Shown here: positions 1 through 9,589 of the stretch, one piece after another
Position numbering within the stretch: position 1 is the first letter of the stretch
Layout of the letters: the number at the start of each line of letters is the position of its first letter
NCBI RefSeq assembly: GCF_036227225.1
Contig: NZ_CP109444.1
Coordinates: 3,143,501 to 3,207,500 of the forward strand
DNA from: Streptomyces sp. NBC_01478
Lineage (GTDB): Bacteria; Actinomycetota; Actinomycetes; Streptomycetales; Streptomycetaceae
Reading direction: 5' to 3'
DNA: 64,000 nucleotides
Notes under the pieces: generated by a model
What the model was told of the DNA's origin: nothing
The model's database searches: none
What the model saw: the letters and a program-made list of their open reading frames with translations, nothing else
Position numbers and translations under genes: made by a program

Positions 1-1
1 C

Positions 2-1231
2 GACGAGGTCGCGGCCACCAAGCGCGTCCTCGGCTTCGACCCGGAGAAGTCCTTCGACGTCTCCGACGACGTCCTCAAGCACACCCGCCAGGCGCTGGAG
101 CGGGGCCGCGAGGCGAAGGCCACGTGGGACCCGTCGTACCAGGAGTGGCGCACGAACAACCCGGAGCGCGCCGCCGAGTACGACCGCATCCGCGCGGGCG
201 AGCTGCCGGCCGGCTGGGAGGAGCAGCTCCCCGTGTTCGAGGCGGGCAAGGGTGTCGCCACCCGTGCCGCGTCCGGCAAGGTGCTCCAGGCGCTCGGTGC
301 CGTCATCCCCGAGCTGTGGGGCGGCTCCGCCGACCTCGCGGGCTCCAACAACACGACGATCGACAAGACCTCCTCGTTCCTCCCGGCGGACAACCCGCTG
401 CCGGAGGCGAACCCGTACGGCCGCACGATCCACTTCGGCATCCGCGAGCACTCCATGGGCGCGGAGCTGAACGGCATCACCCTGCACGGCAACACGCGTG
501 CCTACGGCGGTACGTTCCTCGTCTTCTCCGACTACATGCGCAACGCGGTCCGTCTCTCCGCGCTGATGCACCTGCCGGTGACGTACGTGTGGACGCACGA
601 CTCCGTCGGTCTCGGCGAGGACGGCCCGACCCACCAGCCGGTCGAGCACCTCGCGTCGCTGCGCGCGATCCCGGGCCTGAACGTGGTCCGCCCGGCCGAC
701 GCCAACGAGACGGCGATCGCCTGGCGCGAGGTCCTGCGCCGCTACACGAAGGTCTACGGCGAGGGCGCCCCGCACGGTTTCGCGCTGACGCGCCAGGGTG
801 TGCCGACGTACGAGGCCAACGAGGACACCGCCAAGGGCGGCTATGTGCTGTTCGAGGCGTCCACGGGTACGCCCGAGGTGATCCTCATCGGCACCGGTTC
901 CGAGGTGCACGTGGCCGTCGAGGCGCGCGAGCAGCTCGAGGCTTCCGGTGTGCCGACGCGGGTCGTGTCCATGCCGTGTGTGGAGTGGTTCGACGCGCAG
1001 GACCAGGGGTACCGGGAGAGCGTGCTGCCGCCGTCCGTCAAGGCGCGGGTCGCGGTCGAGGCCGGGATCGGCCTGACCTGGTACCGCTTCGTCGGGGACG
1101 CCGGTCGCATCGTTTCCCTGGAGCACTTCGGGGCTTCCGCCGACGGCAAGGTGCTCTTCCAGGAGTTCGGCTTCACTGCCGAGAATGTGGCCGCCAAGGC
1201 CCGGGAATCCATCGCCGCCGCCCAGAGCTGA
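2..1231 (+). CDS. tkt: Transketolase, C-terminal part (5' end outside window)
   Basis: Transketolase moves two-carbon ketol units between sugar phosphates in the non-oxidative pentose phosphate pathway, using thiamine diphosphate. The frame is open from base 2, so the N-terminal cofactor-diphosphate domain lies upstream of the window. What remains is the pyrimidine-binding domain, with GGSADLAGSN and the REHSM motif that carries the catalytic glutamate, then VWTHDSVGLGEDGPTHQPVE and the C-terminal domain with IGTGSEVH. The first in-frame GTG lies at 233, well inside the gene, so it is not the start. It is followed by tal 33 bp downstream, the usual first pair of the actinomycete pentose phosphate operon. 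Confidence 0.97.
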   Translation, partial: DEVAATKRVLGFDPEKSFDVSDDVLKHTRQALERGREAKATWDPSYQEWRTNNPERAAEYDRIRAGELPAGWEEQLPVFEAGKGVATRAASGKVLQALGAVIPELWGGSADLAGSNNTTIDKTSSFLPADNPLPEANPYGRTIHFGIREHSMGAELNGITLHGNTRAYGGTFLVFSDYMRNAVRLSALMHLPVTYVWTHDSVGLGEDGPTHQPVEHLASLRAIPGLNVVRPADANETAIAWREVLRRYTKVYGEGAPHGFALTRQGVPTYEANEDTAKGGYVLFEASTGTPEVILIGTGSEVHVAVEAREQLEASGVPTRVVSMPCVEWFDAQDQGYRESVLPPSVKARVAVEAGIGLTWYRFVGDAGRIVSLEHFGASADGKVLFQEFGFTAENVAAKARESIAAAQS

Positions 1232-1264
1232 CGCTGACAAACGACACGTAGGAGATGCATTTCC

Positions 1265-2383
1265 ATGACAGACGCACTCAAGCGCCTCTCCGAGGAAGGC
1301 GTCGCGATCTGGCTGGACGACCTGTCGCGCAAGCGGATCACGTCCGGCAACCTCGCCGAACTGATCGACCAGCAGCACGTCGTGGGCGTCACCACCAACC
1401 CGTCGATCTTCCAGAAGGCCATCTCGTCGGGCGACGGTTACGAGCAGCAGCTCACCGACCTCGCCGCCCGCAAGGTGACCGTCGAGGAAGCCATCCGCAT
1501 GATCACGACGGCGGACGTCCGTGACGCCGCCGACATCCTGCGCCCGGTCTTCGACGCGAGCGGCGGCCAGGACGGCCGGGTGTCGATCGAGGTCGACCCG
1601 CGCCTCGCGCACAACACGGCGGCGACGATCGCCGAGGCCAAGCAGCTCGCGTGGCTGGTGGACCGGCCCAACACCCTGATCAAGATCCCGGCCACCAGGG
1701 CGGGCCTCCCGGCGATCACCGAGGTCATCGGCCTCGGTATCAGCGTCAACGTCACGCTGATCTTCTCGCTGGCGCGCTACCGCGAGGTGATGGACGCGTT
1801 CATCGCCGGCCTGGAGAAGGCCAAGGAGCGCGGCCTGGACCTCTCGAAGATCCACTCCGTGGCGTCCTTCTTCGTGTCCCGCGTGGACACCGAGATCGAC
1901 AAGCGGATCGACGTGCTGGGCACCGACGAGGCCAAGGCCGCCCGCGGCAAGGCCGGTCTCGCCAACGCGCGGCTCGCCTACGAGGCGTACGAAGAGGTCT
2001 TCGCCACGCCGCGCTGGGCCGCCCTCGACAAGGCGCAGGCCAACAAGCAGCGTCCGCTGTGGGCCTCGACCGGCGTCAAGGACAAGGCGTACAAGGACAC
2101 GCTGTACGTGGACGACCTGGTGGCGCCGAACACGGTGAACACCATGCCGGAGGCCACCCTTGAGGCCACCGACGACCACGGCCAGATCACCGGCAACACC
2201 ATCTCCGGCACGTACGAGCAGTCCCGCGCCGAGATCGCCGCCGTGGAAGCGCTCGGCATCTCTTACGACGAGGTCGTGCAGTTGCTGGAGGACGAGGGCG
2301 TCGAGAAGTTCGAGGCGGCCTGGACCGACCTGCTCAAGTCGACCGAGGCGGAGCTTTCGCGCCTCGCCCCCTCGGAGGGCTGA
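1265..2383 (+). CDS. tal: Transaldolase
   Basis: Transaldolase transfers a dihydroxyacetone unit from sedoheptulose 7-phosphate to glyceraldehyde 3-phosphate, in the cytoplasm. The 372-residue protein is the long actinobacterial form. The segment TLIKIPAT carries the Schiff-base lysine, and [12 protein letters not shown] near residue 45 is the family signature. The ATG follows a GGAG-type ribosome binding site (tAGGAGatgc, ending about 10 bp upstream). It sits between tkt and zwf with short gaps, consistent with a single transcript. Confidence 0.97.
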   Translation: MTDALKRLSEEGVAIWLDDLSRKRITSGNLAELIDQQHVVGVTTNPSIFQKAISSGDGYEQQLTDLAARKVTVEEAIRMITTADVRDAADILRPVFDASGGQDGRVSIEVDPRLAHNTAATIAEAKQLAWLVDRPNTLIKIPATRAGLPAITEVIGLGISVNVTLIFSLARYREVMDAFIAGLEKAKERGLDLSKIHSVASFFVSRVDTEIDKRIDVLGTDEAKAARGKAGLANARLAYEAYEEVFATPRWAALDKAQANKQRPLWASTGVKDKAYKDTLYVDDLVAPNTVNTMPEATLEATDDHGQITGNTISGTYEQSRAEIAAVEALGISYDEVVQLLEDEGVEKFEAAWTDLLKSTEAELSRLAPSEG

Positions 2384-2387
2384 GACC

Positions 2388-3926
2388 TTGGCTCCTCATT
2401 CCGGTTCCGGAGCGAACCCGCTTCGTGACCCCGCCGACCGACGGCTCCCGCGTATCGCGGGGCCGTCGGGCCTGGTCATCTTCGGCGTAACAGGCGATTT
2501 GTCACGCAAAAAGCTGATGCCCGCCGTGTACGACCTCGCCAACCGGGGTCTGCTGCCGCCGGGCTTCTCGCTCGTGGGCTTCGCCCGCCGCGAGTGGCAG
2601 CACGAGGACTTCGCGCAGGAGGTCCACGACGCCGTCAAGGAGCATGCCCGTACGCCGTTCCGTGAGGAGGTCTGGCAGCAGCTCGTCCAGGGGATGCGCT
2701 TCGTCCAGGGCACCTTCGACGACGACGACGCGTTCGAGCGGCTCCGCGACACGATCGACGAACTGGACAAGGCACAGGGCACGGGCGGCAACTTCGCCTT
2801 CTATCTGTCGGTGCCGCCGCGTTCCTTCCCGGTCGTCATCCAGCAGTTGAAGAAGCACGGTCTCGCCGACCAGGACAAGAATTCCTGGCGTCGCGCGGTC
2901 ATCGAGAAGCCCTTCGGCCACGACCTCAAGTCGGCCGAGGATCTCAACCGGGTCGTGCACGAGGTGTTCGCCGCGGACCAGGTCTTCCGCATCGACCACT
3001 ACCTCGGCAAGGAGACCGTCCAGAACATCCTGGCGCTCCGCTTCGCCAACACGATGTTCGAGCCGATCTGGAACCGGTCCTTCGTGGACCACGTGCAGAT
3101 CACCATGGCCGAGGACATCGGCATCGGCGGCCGGGCCGGCTACTACGACGGCATCGGCGCCGCCCGTGACGTCATCCAGAACCACCTGCTCCAGTTGATG
3201 GCGCTGACCGCGATGGAGGAGCCCTCCTCCTTCTCCGCCGACGCGCTGGCCGCCGAGAAGGAGAAGGTGCTCGGCGCGGTACGGCTGCCGAAGGACCTGG
3301 GCAAGAACACGGTCCGCGGGCAGTACGCCGAGGGCTGGCAGGGCGGCGAGAAGGCCGTCGGCTATCTCCAGGAAGACGGCATCGACCCCAAGTCGAAGAC
3401 CGACACCTACGCGGCCATCAAGGTCGAGGTCGACAACCGCCGCTGGGCGGGCGTCCCCTTCTACCTGCGCACCGGCAAGCGTCTGGGCCGCCGTGTCACC
3501 GAGATCGCGGTGGTCTTCCAGCGCGCCCCGCACTCCCCCTTCGACCAGACGGCGACGGAGGAGCTGGGCCAGAACGCGATCGTCTTCCGCGTCCAGCCCG
3601 ACGAGGGCGTCACGGTCCGCTTCGGCTCCAAGGTGCCCGGCACCTCGATGGAGATCCGGGACGTCTCCATGGACTTCGCCTACGGCGAGTCGTTCACGGA
3701 GTCCAGCCCGGAGGCGTACGAGCGGCTGATCCTCGACGTCCTGCTCGGCGACTCGAACCTCTTCCCGCGCACCGAGGAGGTCGAGCTGTCCTGGAAGATC
3801 CTCGACCCGATCGAGCAGTACTGGGACAAGCACGGCAAGCCCGCGCAGTACCAGTCCGGGACCTGGGGTCCGGTCGAGGCGGACGAAATGCTCGCACGAG
3901 AGGGACGGAGCTGGCGTCGGCCATGA
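2388..3926 (+). CDS. zwf: Glucose-6-phosphate 1-dehydrogenase
   Basis: This enzyme oxidises glucose 6-phosphate to 6-phosphogluconolactone with NADP+, the entry step of the oxidative pentose phosphate branch. The N-terminal Rossmann motif VIFGVTGDLSRKKL is near residue 30, and RIDHYLGKETVQN near residue 205 is the active-site signature. I chose the TTG at 2388: a GGAGGG lies about 9 bp upstream inside the tal stop region, and the product (512 aa, MAPHSGSGANPLRDPADRR) has the family length. A longer open frame begins at 2160 but would overlap tal by over 200 bp. The stop overlaps the opcA start (ATGA). Confidence 0.96.
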   Translation: MAPHSGSGANPLRDPADRRLPRIAGPSGLVIFGVTGDLSRKKLMPAVYDLANRGLLPPGFSLVGFARREWQHEDFAQEVHDAVKEHARTPFREEVWQQLVQGMRFVQGTFDDDDAFERLRDTIDELDKAQGTGGNFAFYLSVPPRSFPVVIQQLKKHGLADQDKNSWRRAVIEKPFGHDLKSAEDLNRVVHEVFAADQVFRIDHYLGKETVQNILALRFANTMFEPIWNRSFVDHVQITMAEDIGIGGRAGYYDGIGAARDVIQNHLLQLMALTAMEEPSSFSADALAAEKEKVLGAVRLPKDLGKNTVRGQYAEGWQGGEKAVGYLQEDGIDPKSKTDTYAAIKVEVDNRRWAGVPFYLRTGKRLGRRVTEIAVVFQRAPHSPFDQTATEELGQNAIVFRVQPDEGVTVRFGSKVPGTSMEIRDVSMDFAYGESFTESSPEAYERLILDVLLGDSNLFPRTEEVELSWKILDPIEQYWDKHGKPAQYQSGTWGPVEADEMLAREGRSWRRP

Positions 3927-5068
3927 AAATAGACCTCACCGACACCACTGCCAGCAAGATCAACAAGGGGCTGGTGAAAGCCCGCCGCGCCATCGGCACC
4001 CCGGCCGTCGGCATGGTGCTCACCCTCGTCGTCGTCACGGACGAGGAGAACGCCTACGACGCCCTGAAGGCCGCCAACGACGCGTCGCGCGAGCACCCCT
4101 CGCGCACGCTCGTGGTCATCAAGCGCGTATCGCGCTCGTCCCGCAGCCGCACCCAGTCCCGCCTCGACGCCGAGGTACGGGTGGGCACGGACGCGGGCAG
4201 CGGCGAGACGGTCGTCCTGCGGCTCTACGGCGAGGTCTCCGACCATGCCCAGTCCGTGGTGCTGCCGCTGCTGCTGCCGGACGCGCCGGTGGTGGTCTGG
4301 TGGTCGGTGGACGCGCCGCGCGACACGGCGAACGACCCGCTGGGCGCCCTGAGCCAGCGCCGGGTCACCGACAGCTATGCGGCGGAGAAGCCCGTCGACG
4401 AGCTGCGGTCCCGCGCCGAGAGCTACGAACCGGGCGACACCGACCTGGCCTGGGCCCGGATCACGCCGTGGCGTTCGATGCTGGCCGCCGCGCTCGACCA
4501 GGTCTCCTCGGAGATCGTCTCCGCCGAGGTGGCGGGCGAGGAGTCCAACCCGAGCGTCGAACTGCTCGCGATGTGGCTCGCCGACCGCCTCCACGTGCAT
4601 GTCCGGCGGGCGGTCTCCGCGGGTCCCGGTCTGACCCAGGTCCGCCTGGAGACGACCGGCGGGCCCATCACGCTGCACCGGTCCGACGGGGCGATGGCCA
4701 CCCTGGCCCTGCCCGGCCAGCCGGACCGCGCGGTGGCGCTCAAGCGCCGCGAGACGTCCGAGCTGCTGGCGGAGGAGCTGCGCCGGCTCGACCCGGACGA
4801 CACCTACGCGTCCGCGCTGCGGTTCGGCGTGGACCGGCTGGGCGGGATCCAGTCGGCGGCGGAGCGGGCGGAGGCGGCCGCCGACCAGCCTGTACCGGCG
4901 CTGCCGGTGCGCGGGGTGGCGGAGGGGGCGCCCGCGCCCGCGTCGGCATCGGCATCGGCATCGGCTGCTACGTCAGCTTCGGCATCGGCGTCTGCTTCGG
5001 CGGACGCGGGTGACGCCGACCGGCCGACCCCCGCGAAGATGCCCCCGGTCAAGAAGCAAGAAGGCTGA
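3923..5068 (+). CDS. opcA: Glucose-6-phosphate dehydrogenase assembly protein OpcA
   Basis: OpcA is needed for assembly and activity of Zwf in cyanobacteria and actinobacteria. The product is 381 aa and starts at the ATG of an ATGA overlap with zwf, which suggests translational coupling of the two partners. The conserved core runs to about residue 320. The last 60 residues are a low-complexity Ala/Ser run ending in a basic tail (PVKKQEG), encoded by hexanucleotide repeats. This tail is probably disordered and dispensable; that is inference. Confidence 0.93.
   Translation: MKIDLTDTTASKINKGLVKARRAIGTPAVGMVLTLVVVTDEENAYDALKAANDASREHPSRTLVVIKRVSRSSRSRTQSRLDAEVRVGTDAGSGETVVLRLYGEVSDHAQSVVLPLLLPDAPVVVWWSVDAPRDTANDPLGALSQRRVTDSYAAEKPVDELRSRAESYEPGDTDLAWARITPWRSMLAAALDQVSSEIVSAEVAGEESNPSVELLAMWLADRLHVHVRRAVSAGPGLTQVRLETTGGPITLHRSDGAMATLALPGQPDRAVALKRRETSELLAEELRRLDPDDTYASALRFGVDRLGGIQSAAERAEAAADQPVPALPVRGVAEGAPAPASASASASAATSASASASASADAGDADRPTPAKMPPVKKQEG
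4938..5001 (+). repeat. GCATCG-type hexanucleotide repeat inside opcA
   Basis: Four tandem units of the form GC(G/A)TCG are followed by several degenerate copies. They encode an (SA)n run near the OpcA C-terminus. The unit is a multiple of three, so slippage changes tail length without breaking the frame. Confidence 0.8.
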
Positions 5069-5074
5069 TCCGCA

Positions 5075-5857
5075 GTGAGCACTCCCCAACTCGTCGTCCA
5101 CCGCGACAAGGAGCTGATGGCCCAGGCCGCCGCGGCCCGGCTGATCACGAAGATCGTGGACGCGCAGGCCTCGCGCGGCTACGCCTCGATCGTGCTCACC
5201 GGCGGTCGCAACGGCAACGGTCTGCTGGCAGCCCTGGCGGGTCAGCCCGCCCGGGACGCCATCGACTGGGGCCGGCTCGACCTGTGGTGGGGCGACGAGC
5301 GGTTCCTGCCCGAGGGCGACCCGGAGCGCAATGTCACCCAGGCCCGCGAGGCGCTGCTCGACGCGGTGCCGCTGGACCCGAAGCGCGTGCACGCCATGCC
5401 CGCGTCCGACGGTCTCTACGGCAACGACGTGGAAGCGGCTGCGGCCGGTTACGCCGAGGAACTCGCCCGGTCCGCCGGTCCCGAGAACCACGGTTCGGTC
5501 CCGACCTTCGACGTCCTGATGCTGGGCGTCGGCCCGGACACCCATGTGGCGTCGCTCTTCCCGGAGTTGCCCGCCGTACGGGAGACCGAGCGCACGGTCG
5601 TCGGCGTCCACGGCGCGCCCAAGCCGCCGCCGACCCGGGTCACCCTGACCCTGCCGGCGATCCGGTCGGCCCGCGAGGTGTGGCTGCTCGCGGCCGGCGA
5701 GGACAAGGCGGAGGCCGCGGCGATCGCCCTGTCCGGCGCGGGCGAGATCCAGGCACCGGCGGCCGGTGCCCAGGGCCGCGCCCGCACCCTGTGGCTGCTG
5801 GACGCGGCGGCGGCCTCGCAGTTGCCGCGCGCCCTGTATCCGCCGGCTTCGGCCTGA
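5075..5857 (+). CDS. pgl: 6-phosphogluconolactonase
   Basis: Pgl (DevB type) hydrolyses 6-phosphogluconolactone, the product of Zwf. The 260-aa protein has WGDERFLPEGDPERN near residue 75 and GVGPDTHVASLFP near residue 150, both characteristic of the glucosamine-6-phosphate isomerase/lactonase fold. It starts at GTG, 6 bp after the opcA stop, and completes the operon: Zwf makes the lactone, OpcA assembles Zwf, Pgl opens the lactone. A strong hairpin follows. Confidence 0.95.
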   Translation: MSTPQLVVHRDKELMAQAAAARLITKIVDAQASRGYASIVLTGGRNGNGLLAALAGQPARDAIDWGRLDLWWGDERFLPEGDPERNVTQAREALLDAVPLDPKRVHAMPASDGLYGNDVEAAAAGYAEELARSAGPENHGSVPTFDVLMLGVGPDTHVASLFPELPAVRETERTVVGVHGAPKPPPTRVTLTLPAIRSAREVWLLAAGEDKAEAAAIALSGAGEIQAPAAGAQGRARTLWLLDAAAASQLPRALYPPASA

Positions 5858-5875
5858 CACCGGCACCTTGGTGAC

Positions 5876-5913
5876 GAAGCCCCCGTACGGCCTTCCGGTC
5901 GTACGGGGGCTTC
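5876..5913. terminator. Bidirectional hairpin terminator between pgl and pgi
   Basis: A perfect 14-bp inverted repeat (5876-5889 with 5900-5913) has a 10-nt loop. It lies between two convergent genes, so it probably stops transcription from both sides. There is no long U-tract, as is usual in Streptomyces. Confidence 0.85.
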
Positions 5914-5937
5914 GGTGTCTTCAGCGGGCCTGGCGGC

Positions 5938-7590
5938 TCAACGGCCGCGCAGCTCCCGGTACTTGGCGACCAGGGCCGTCGTCGACGCGTCCAGGCCGGG
6001 TACGTCGGCACCGTCGGTGAGGGCGGGTTCGACGCGCTTGGCGAGGACCTTGCCCAGTTCGACGCCCCACTGGTCGAAGGAGTCGATGTTCCAGACGGCG
6101 CCCTGCACGAACACCTTGTGCTCGTAGAGCGCGATGAGCTGGCCGAGCACCGACGGGGTCAGCTCGCGGGCCAGGATCGTGGTGGTGGGGTGGTTGCCCT
6201 GGAACGTCTTGTGCGGCACCAGCTCCTCCGCCACCCCCTCCGCACGCACCTCGTCGGGCGTCTTGCCGAACGCCAACGCCTGGGTCTGCGCGAAGAAGTT
6301 GGCCATCAGCAGATCGTGCTGCGCCTTCAGCCCCTCGCTCAGCTCCGCCACCGGCTCGGCGAAACCGATGAAGTCCGCCGGGATCAACTTCGTGCCCTGG
6401 TGGATGAGTTGGTAATACGCGTGCTGCCCGTTCGTCCCCGGCGTACCCCACACCACCGGCCCGGTCTGCCACTCCACCGGATTCCCGTCCCGGTCCACCG
6501 ACTTGCCGTTGGACTCCATGTCCAACTGCTGCAAGTAGGCGGTGAACTTGGAGAGGTAGTGGCTGTACGGCAGTACCGCGTGCGACTGGGCGTCGTGGAA
6601 GTTGCCGTACCAGACGCCCAACAGGCCAAGGAGCAAAGGCACGTTGGACTCGGCGGGCGCGGTGCGGAAGTGCTCGTCGACGAGGTGGAAACCGTCGAGC
6701 ATCTCCCGGAAACGGTCCGGGCCGACGGCGATCATCAGCGACAGCCCGATCGCCGAGTCGAACGAGTAGCGTCCGCCGACCCAGTCCCAGAACTCGAACA
6801 TGTTGTCCGTGTCGATACCGAAGTCCGACACCTTCCCCGCGTTCGTCGACAGCGCCACGAAGTGCTTGGCGACGGCGTCCTGATCGGCCTTCAGCTCGGT
6901 GAGCAGCCAGTCGCGGGCCGAGGTCGCGTTGGTGATCGTCTCGATCGTGGTGAACGTCTTGGAGGCGATGATGAACAGCGTCTCCGCCGGGTCGAGGTCA
7001 CGGGTCGCCTCGTGCAGGTCGGCGCCGTCCACGTTCGACACGAACCGGACCGTCAGACCGCGGTCGGTGAAGCCGCGCAGCACCTCGTACGCCATCGCCG
7101 GACCGAGGTCCGAGCCGCCGATGCCGATGTTGACGATGTTCTTGATGCGCTTGCCGGTGTGGCCGGTCCACTCGCCGGAGCGGACGCGGTCGGCGAAGCC
7201 GGCCATCTTGTCGAGGACCGCGTGCACTTGGGGCACCACGTTCTCGCCGTCGACCTCGATCACGGCGTCACGCGGGGCACGCAGCGCGGTGTGCAGGACC
7301 GCGCGGTCCTCGGTGACGTTGATCTTCTCGCCGCGGAACATCGCGTTCCGCAGGCCGAACACGTCCGTGGCGGCGGCCAGCGCGTGCAGCAGCCGCAGGG
7401 TCTCGTCGGTGACGAGGTGCTTCGAGTAGTCGAGGTGCAGGTCACCGACCCGGAGCGTGTAGCCGGTGCCGCGCCCGGGATCGGCGGCGAACAGCTCCCG
7501 CAACCGGACCTCGCCGAGCTCCTCGCGGTGCTTGGCCAAGGCGGTCCACTCGGGCGTCTGGTTGAGCCTGGTACGGCCGTCTGCGTTCAT
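5938..7590 (-). CDS. pgi: Glucose-6-phosphate isomerase
   Basis: Pgi interconverts glucose 6-phosphate and fructose 6-phosphate, linking glycolysis to the facing pentose phosphate operon. The 550-aa product carries [18 protein letters not shown], the [19 protein letters not shown] signature and EHKVFVQG near the C-terminus. I chose the ATG at 7590 ([15 protein letters not shown]) because GGAAAGAAGG lies about 10 bp upstream. An in-frame extension to 7635 adds 15 unconserved-looking residues. It is convergent with pgl. Confidence 0.96.
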   Translation of the reverse strand: MNADGRTRLNQTPEWTALAKHREELGEVRLRELFAADPGRGTGYTLRVGDLHLDYSKHLVTDETLRLLHALAAATDVFGLRNAMFRGEKINVTEDRAVLHTALRAPRDAVIEVDGENVVPQVHAVLDKMAGFADRVRSGEWTGHTGKRIKNIVNIGIGGSDLGPAMAYEVLRGFTDRGLTVRFVSNVDGADLHEATRDLDPAETLFIIASKTFTTIETITNATSARDWLLTELKADQDAVAKHFVALSTNAGKVSDFGIDTDNMFEFWDWVGGRYSFDSAIGLSLMIAVGPDRFREMLDGFHLVDEHFRTAPAESNVPLLLGLLGVWYGNFHDAQSHAVLPYSHYLSKFTAYLQQLDMESNGKSVDRDGNPVEWQTGPVVWGTPGTNGQHAYYQLIHQGTKLIPADFIGFAEPVAELSEGLKAQHDLLMANFFAQTQALAFGKTPDEVRAEGVAEELVPHKTFQGNHPTTTILARELTPSVLGQLIALYEHKVFVQGAVWNIDSFDQWGVELGKVLAKRVEPALTDGADVPGLDASTTALVAKYRELRGR

Positions 7591-7644
7591 TGCGACTTCA
7601 GCCTTCTTTCCTACCGACCTGGGGGCCGGTTCCAACCTAATTGA

Positions 7645-8916
7645 TCAGCCCGTGACATGAGCGGTCGTCGCGTCGTCGTGCGGGGCAACAACAGGTACGT
7701 CCGGCTTGACCGCAGGTATCAGTGCGGTGACCGACAGGACGAAGAAGGCGGCGGTGAGCAGTGCGGGTGTGTTCAGTCCCCAGGCCGTCGCGGTGAGGCC
7801 ACCGAGGAGGGCGCCCAGTGGGGCCCCGGCGACGGCCAGGGTACGGAACGCGGAACTGACCCGGCCCAGCATGTCGGCGGGAGCGCGCTGCTGCATCAGG
7901 GTCGTCGTGTTGACGTTCCACACCATGCCCATGAAGCCGAAGACCGCGAGGGCGGCCACGACCGCGGTCAGGCTGCGCACGGAGCCCATGACGACGAGGG
8001 CGCCGATCTGCACCAACCCCGCGAGCAGCACGCTCCGCAGCGGGCCCAGCCGGCCGGCGATCCGCCGGTTCACCGCTCCCCCGGCCAGGCCGCCGACGGC
8101 GTAGGCGGTGGTCGCCGCCGCGTATCCGGCGGTGCCCGCGTGCAGCCAGCCGGTCACCAGGACGACCAGGGTGGCGATCAGGGCGCCCATGCCGATGTTG
8201 CACAGGGCCGTCGCCGCGCACAGTCCGCGCAGGGGCCGGTCGCGCCAGAGGGTGCGCAGTCCGTCCGCGATCTCTCCGCGCAGCGTGCCGCCCGCCGGTC
8301 TCGGCGCGCGCTCGGGCGCCGCGGTGCGCAGGGAGGCGACCAGTGCGGCGGCCAGCAGGAAGGTCCCGGCGTCGGCCACGAAGGGCACGGCGGCCCCCGC
8401 GGCGAACAGCACCGGCACCACGGGCGCTCCCATCAGGCCGCCCGCGATCTGCTGTCCGGTCATCAGCCGGGCGTTGGCGCTGCCCAGCGCCGCGCGGTCC
8501 ACCAGGGCCGGCAGCAGGGCCGTGGAGGCGTTGTCGAAAAGGGTCTGGAGTGTGGTCAGTGCGAAGGCCAGCGCGATGAGCAGGAGGATCGAGGCGTGGC
8601 CGAGGGCGACGGCCACGGCGAAGGCGGCGACGAGAAGGGCGCGGACCGCGTCCACCGTCCACATCGCGCGCCGCTGGTCCACCCGGTCGGCGACCGCGCC
8701 GCCGAGCAGCCCGAAGACGATCCAGGGCAGATAGCCGCAGGCGGTCACGGAGGCGATGAGCAGGGGCCGGTCCGTCAGCGAGACGGCGAGCAGGGGCAGT
8801 GCGGCACCCCGCAGCGCGTCCCCGAACCGCGAGATCACGGCGGCGCTCCACAGCCGCCCGAACCCCCCACGCCACGCGGGCACATGACTGCCCGTCACCT
8901 CGACCGTCGTCACCAC
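7645..8916 (-). CDS. MFS exporter (EntS/MFS_3-like), predicted DNA-damage inducible
   Basis: This is a 423-aa major facilitator protein with about 12 hydrophobic segments. The loop GGAVADRVDQRRAM near residue 70 is the MFS cytoplasmic motif, and the overall pattern matches the EntS-type drug/siderophore exporters. The substrate is not predictable. Two adjacent GTG codons (8916 and 8913) follow GAGGGGG; the second gives better spacing. A consensus RecA-independent damage promoter ends 28 bp upstream, which is unexpected for an MFS gene. It sits between pgi and the RbpA-like gene and is probably transcribed alone. Confidence 0.85.
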   Translation of the reverse strand: MVTTVEVTGSHVPAWRGGFGRLWSAAVISRFGDALRGAALPLLAVSLTDRPLLIASVTACGYLPWIVFGLLGGAVADRVDQRRAMWTVDAVRALLVAAFAVAVALGHASILLLIALAFALTTLQTLFDNASTALLPALVDRAALGSANARLMTGQQIAGGLMGAPVVPVLFAAGAAVPFVADAGTFLLAAALVASLRTAAPERAPRPAGGTLRGEIADGLRTLWRDRPLRGLCAATALCNIGMGALIATLVVLVTGWLHAGTAGYAAATTAYAVGGLAGGAVNRRIAGRLGPLRSVLLAGLVQIGALVVMGSVRSLTAVVAALAVFGFMGMVWNVNTTTLMQQRAPADMLGRVSSAFRTLAVAGAPLGALLGGLTATAWGLNTPALLTAAFFVLSVTALIPAVKPDVPVVAPHDDATTAHVTG

Positions 8917-8943
8917 TCCCCCTCACGGTTCGCCGATGCACAA

Positions 8944-8966
8944 ACCGTAGAGGGCGGCACTGACAA
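8944..8966 (-). promoter_or_regulatory. RecA-NDp/PafBC-type damage promoter of the MFS gene
   Basis: The minus strand reads TTGTCAGTG, eight bases, then TACGGT. This matches the RecA-independent DNA-damage promoter consensus TTGTCRGTG-N8-TANNNT at every fixed position. Transcription should begin near 8937, leaving a leader of about 20 nt that contains the ribosome binding site. Confidence 0.8.
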
Positions 8967-9046
8967 TCGGTCCGGAGGCGGTCGGCCGCCGGGGGGCCAA
9001 ACAGCTCCGGCCAGACACCTTGTGGGCGTCCGGCCGGTTCCAACTC

Positions 9047-9382
9047 CTAGATTTCTCCCCGCAGTTTGGCGAGCGCCTCGGCGAGGATCGCCTCGCCGTC
9101 CGCGTCGCTGCGCCGCTCCCGTACATACGCGAGGTGCGTCTTGTAGGGCTCGGTGCGCGGCGGGTCCGGCGGGTTGTCCCGGTCCTGTCCGGCCGGGAAG
9201 CCGCAGCGCGGGCAGTCCCAAGTGTCGGGAACCTGCGCGTCGCTGGCGAAGCTGGGCTGCGTCTCGTGCCCGTTGGAGCACCAGAAGGAGATGCGCAGCC
9301 GGGGCGCGGACTCGCCACGCTCGGCCTCGCCCATCGGCCCCGCCCCGACCCGGCTTCCACGGATCGCGTTGCCACTTGCCAC
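9047..9382 (-). CDS. RNA polymerase-binding protein RbpA family
   Basis: RbpA proteins bind the principal sigma factor and RNA polymerase and stabilise the open complex. The 111-aa product has the RbpA layout: N-terminal tail with AIRGSRVGAG, a core with a CSNGHE and CPRCG pair that could bind zinc, and the sigma-binding C-terminal helices with PPRTEPYKTHLAYVRERRS and LAEALAKLRGEI. The GTG start has GGGAG 8 bp upstream. The sequence differs from the classic 124-aa S. coelicolor RbpA, so this may be a paralogue; I therefore give no symbol. Confidence 0.8.
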   Translation of the reverse strand: MASGNAIRGSRVGAGPMGEAERGESAPRLRISFWCSNGHETQPSFASDAQVPDTWDCPRCGFPAGQDRDNPPDPPRTEPYKTHLAYVRERRSDADGEAILAEALAKLRGEI

Positions 9383-9453
9383 GGTCGTAACTCCCTGCGT
9401 GATGGTGCCGCGAAGCGAGTCGGCGTTTTCGCTCCGTTGCGAGCGCCTCAGTC

Positions 9454-9566
9454 TACGTAAGGCCCAACGCGCGTCCAGTGGTTGGAGTTACAGCCCCTAC
9501 ACCTAGACGCAAGCCCCATGATAGGCCGCGCTTAGCTGCGCGTACCGAACATGGGGCCTTACGTAC
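9454..9566. other. Structured intergenic region between secG and the RbpA-like gene
   Basis: A 12-bp inverted repeat, TACGTAAGGCCC at 9454-9465 and its complement at 9554-9565, encloses about 90 bp. Nested inside are GCCCCATG with CATGGGGC and a CGCGC/GCGCG stem. On the minus strand the inner hairpin follows secG and could be its terminator. The larger fold could be a structured leader or a small RNA. No gene is visible here. Confidence 0.5.
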
Positions 9567-9589
9567 GGAATGTGCGACGGAACGTGCGG

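Noticed and set aside
2502..3833. Long minus-strand frame opposite zwf
   Set aside because: No motifs and it mirrors the zwf coding pattern.
6118..7644. A 508-codon frame on the + strand opposite pgi
   Set aside because: The translation is Arg/Val/Leu repeats typical of antisense GC bias; pgi on the other strand is unambiguous.
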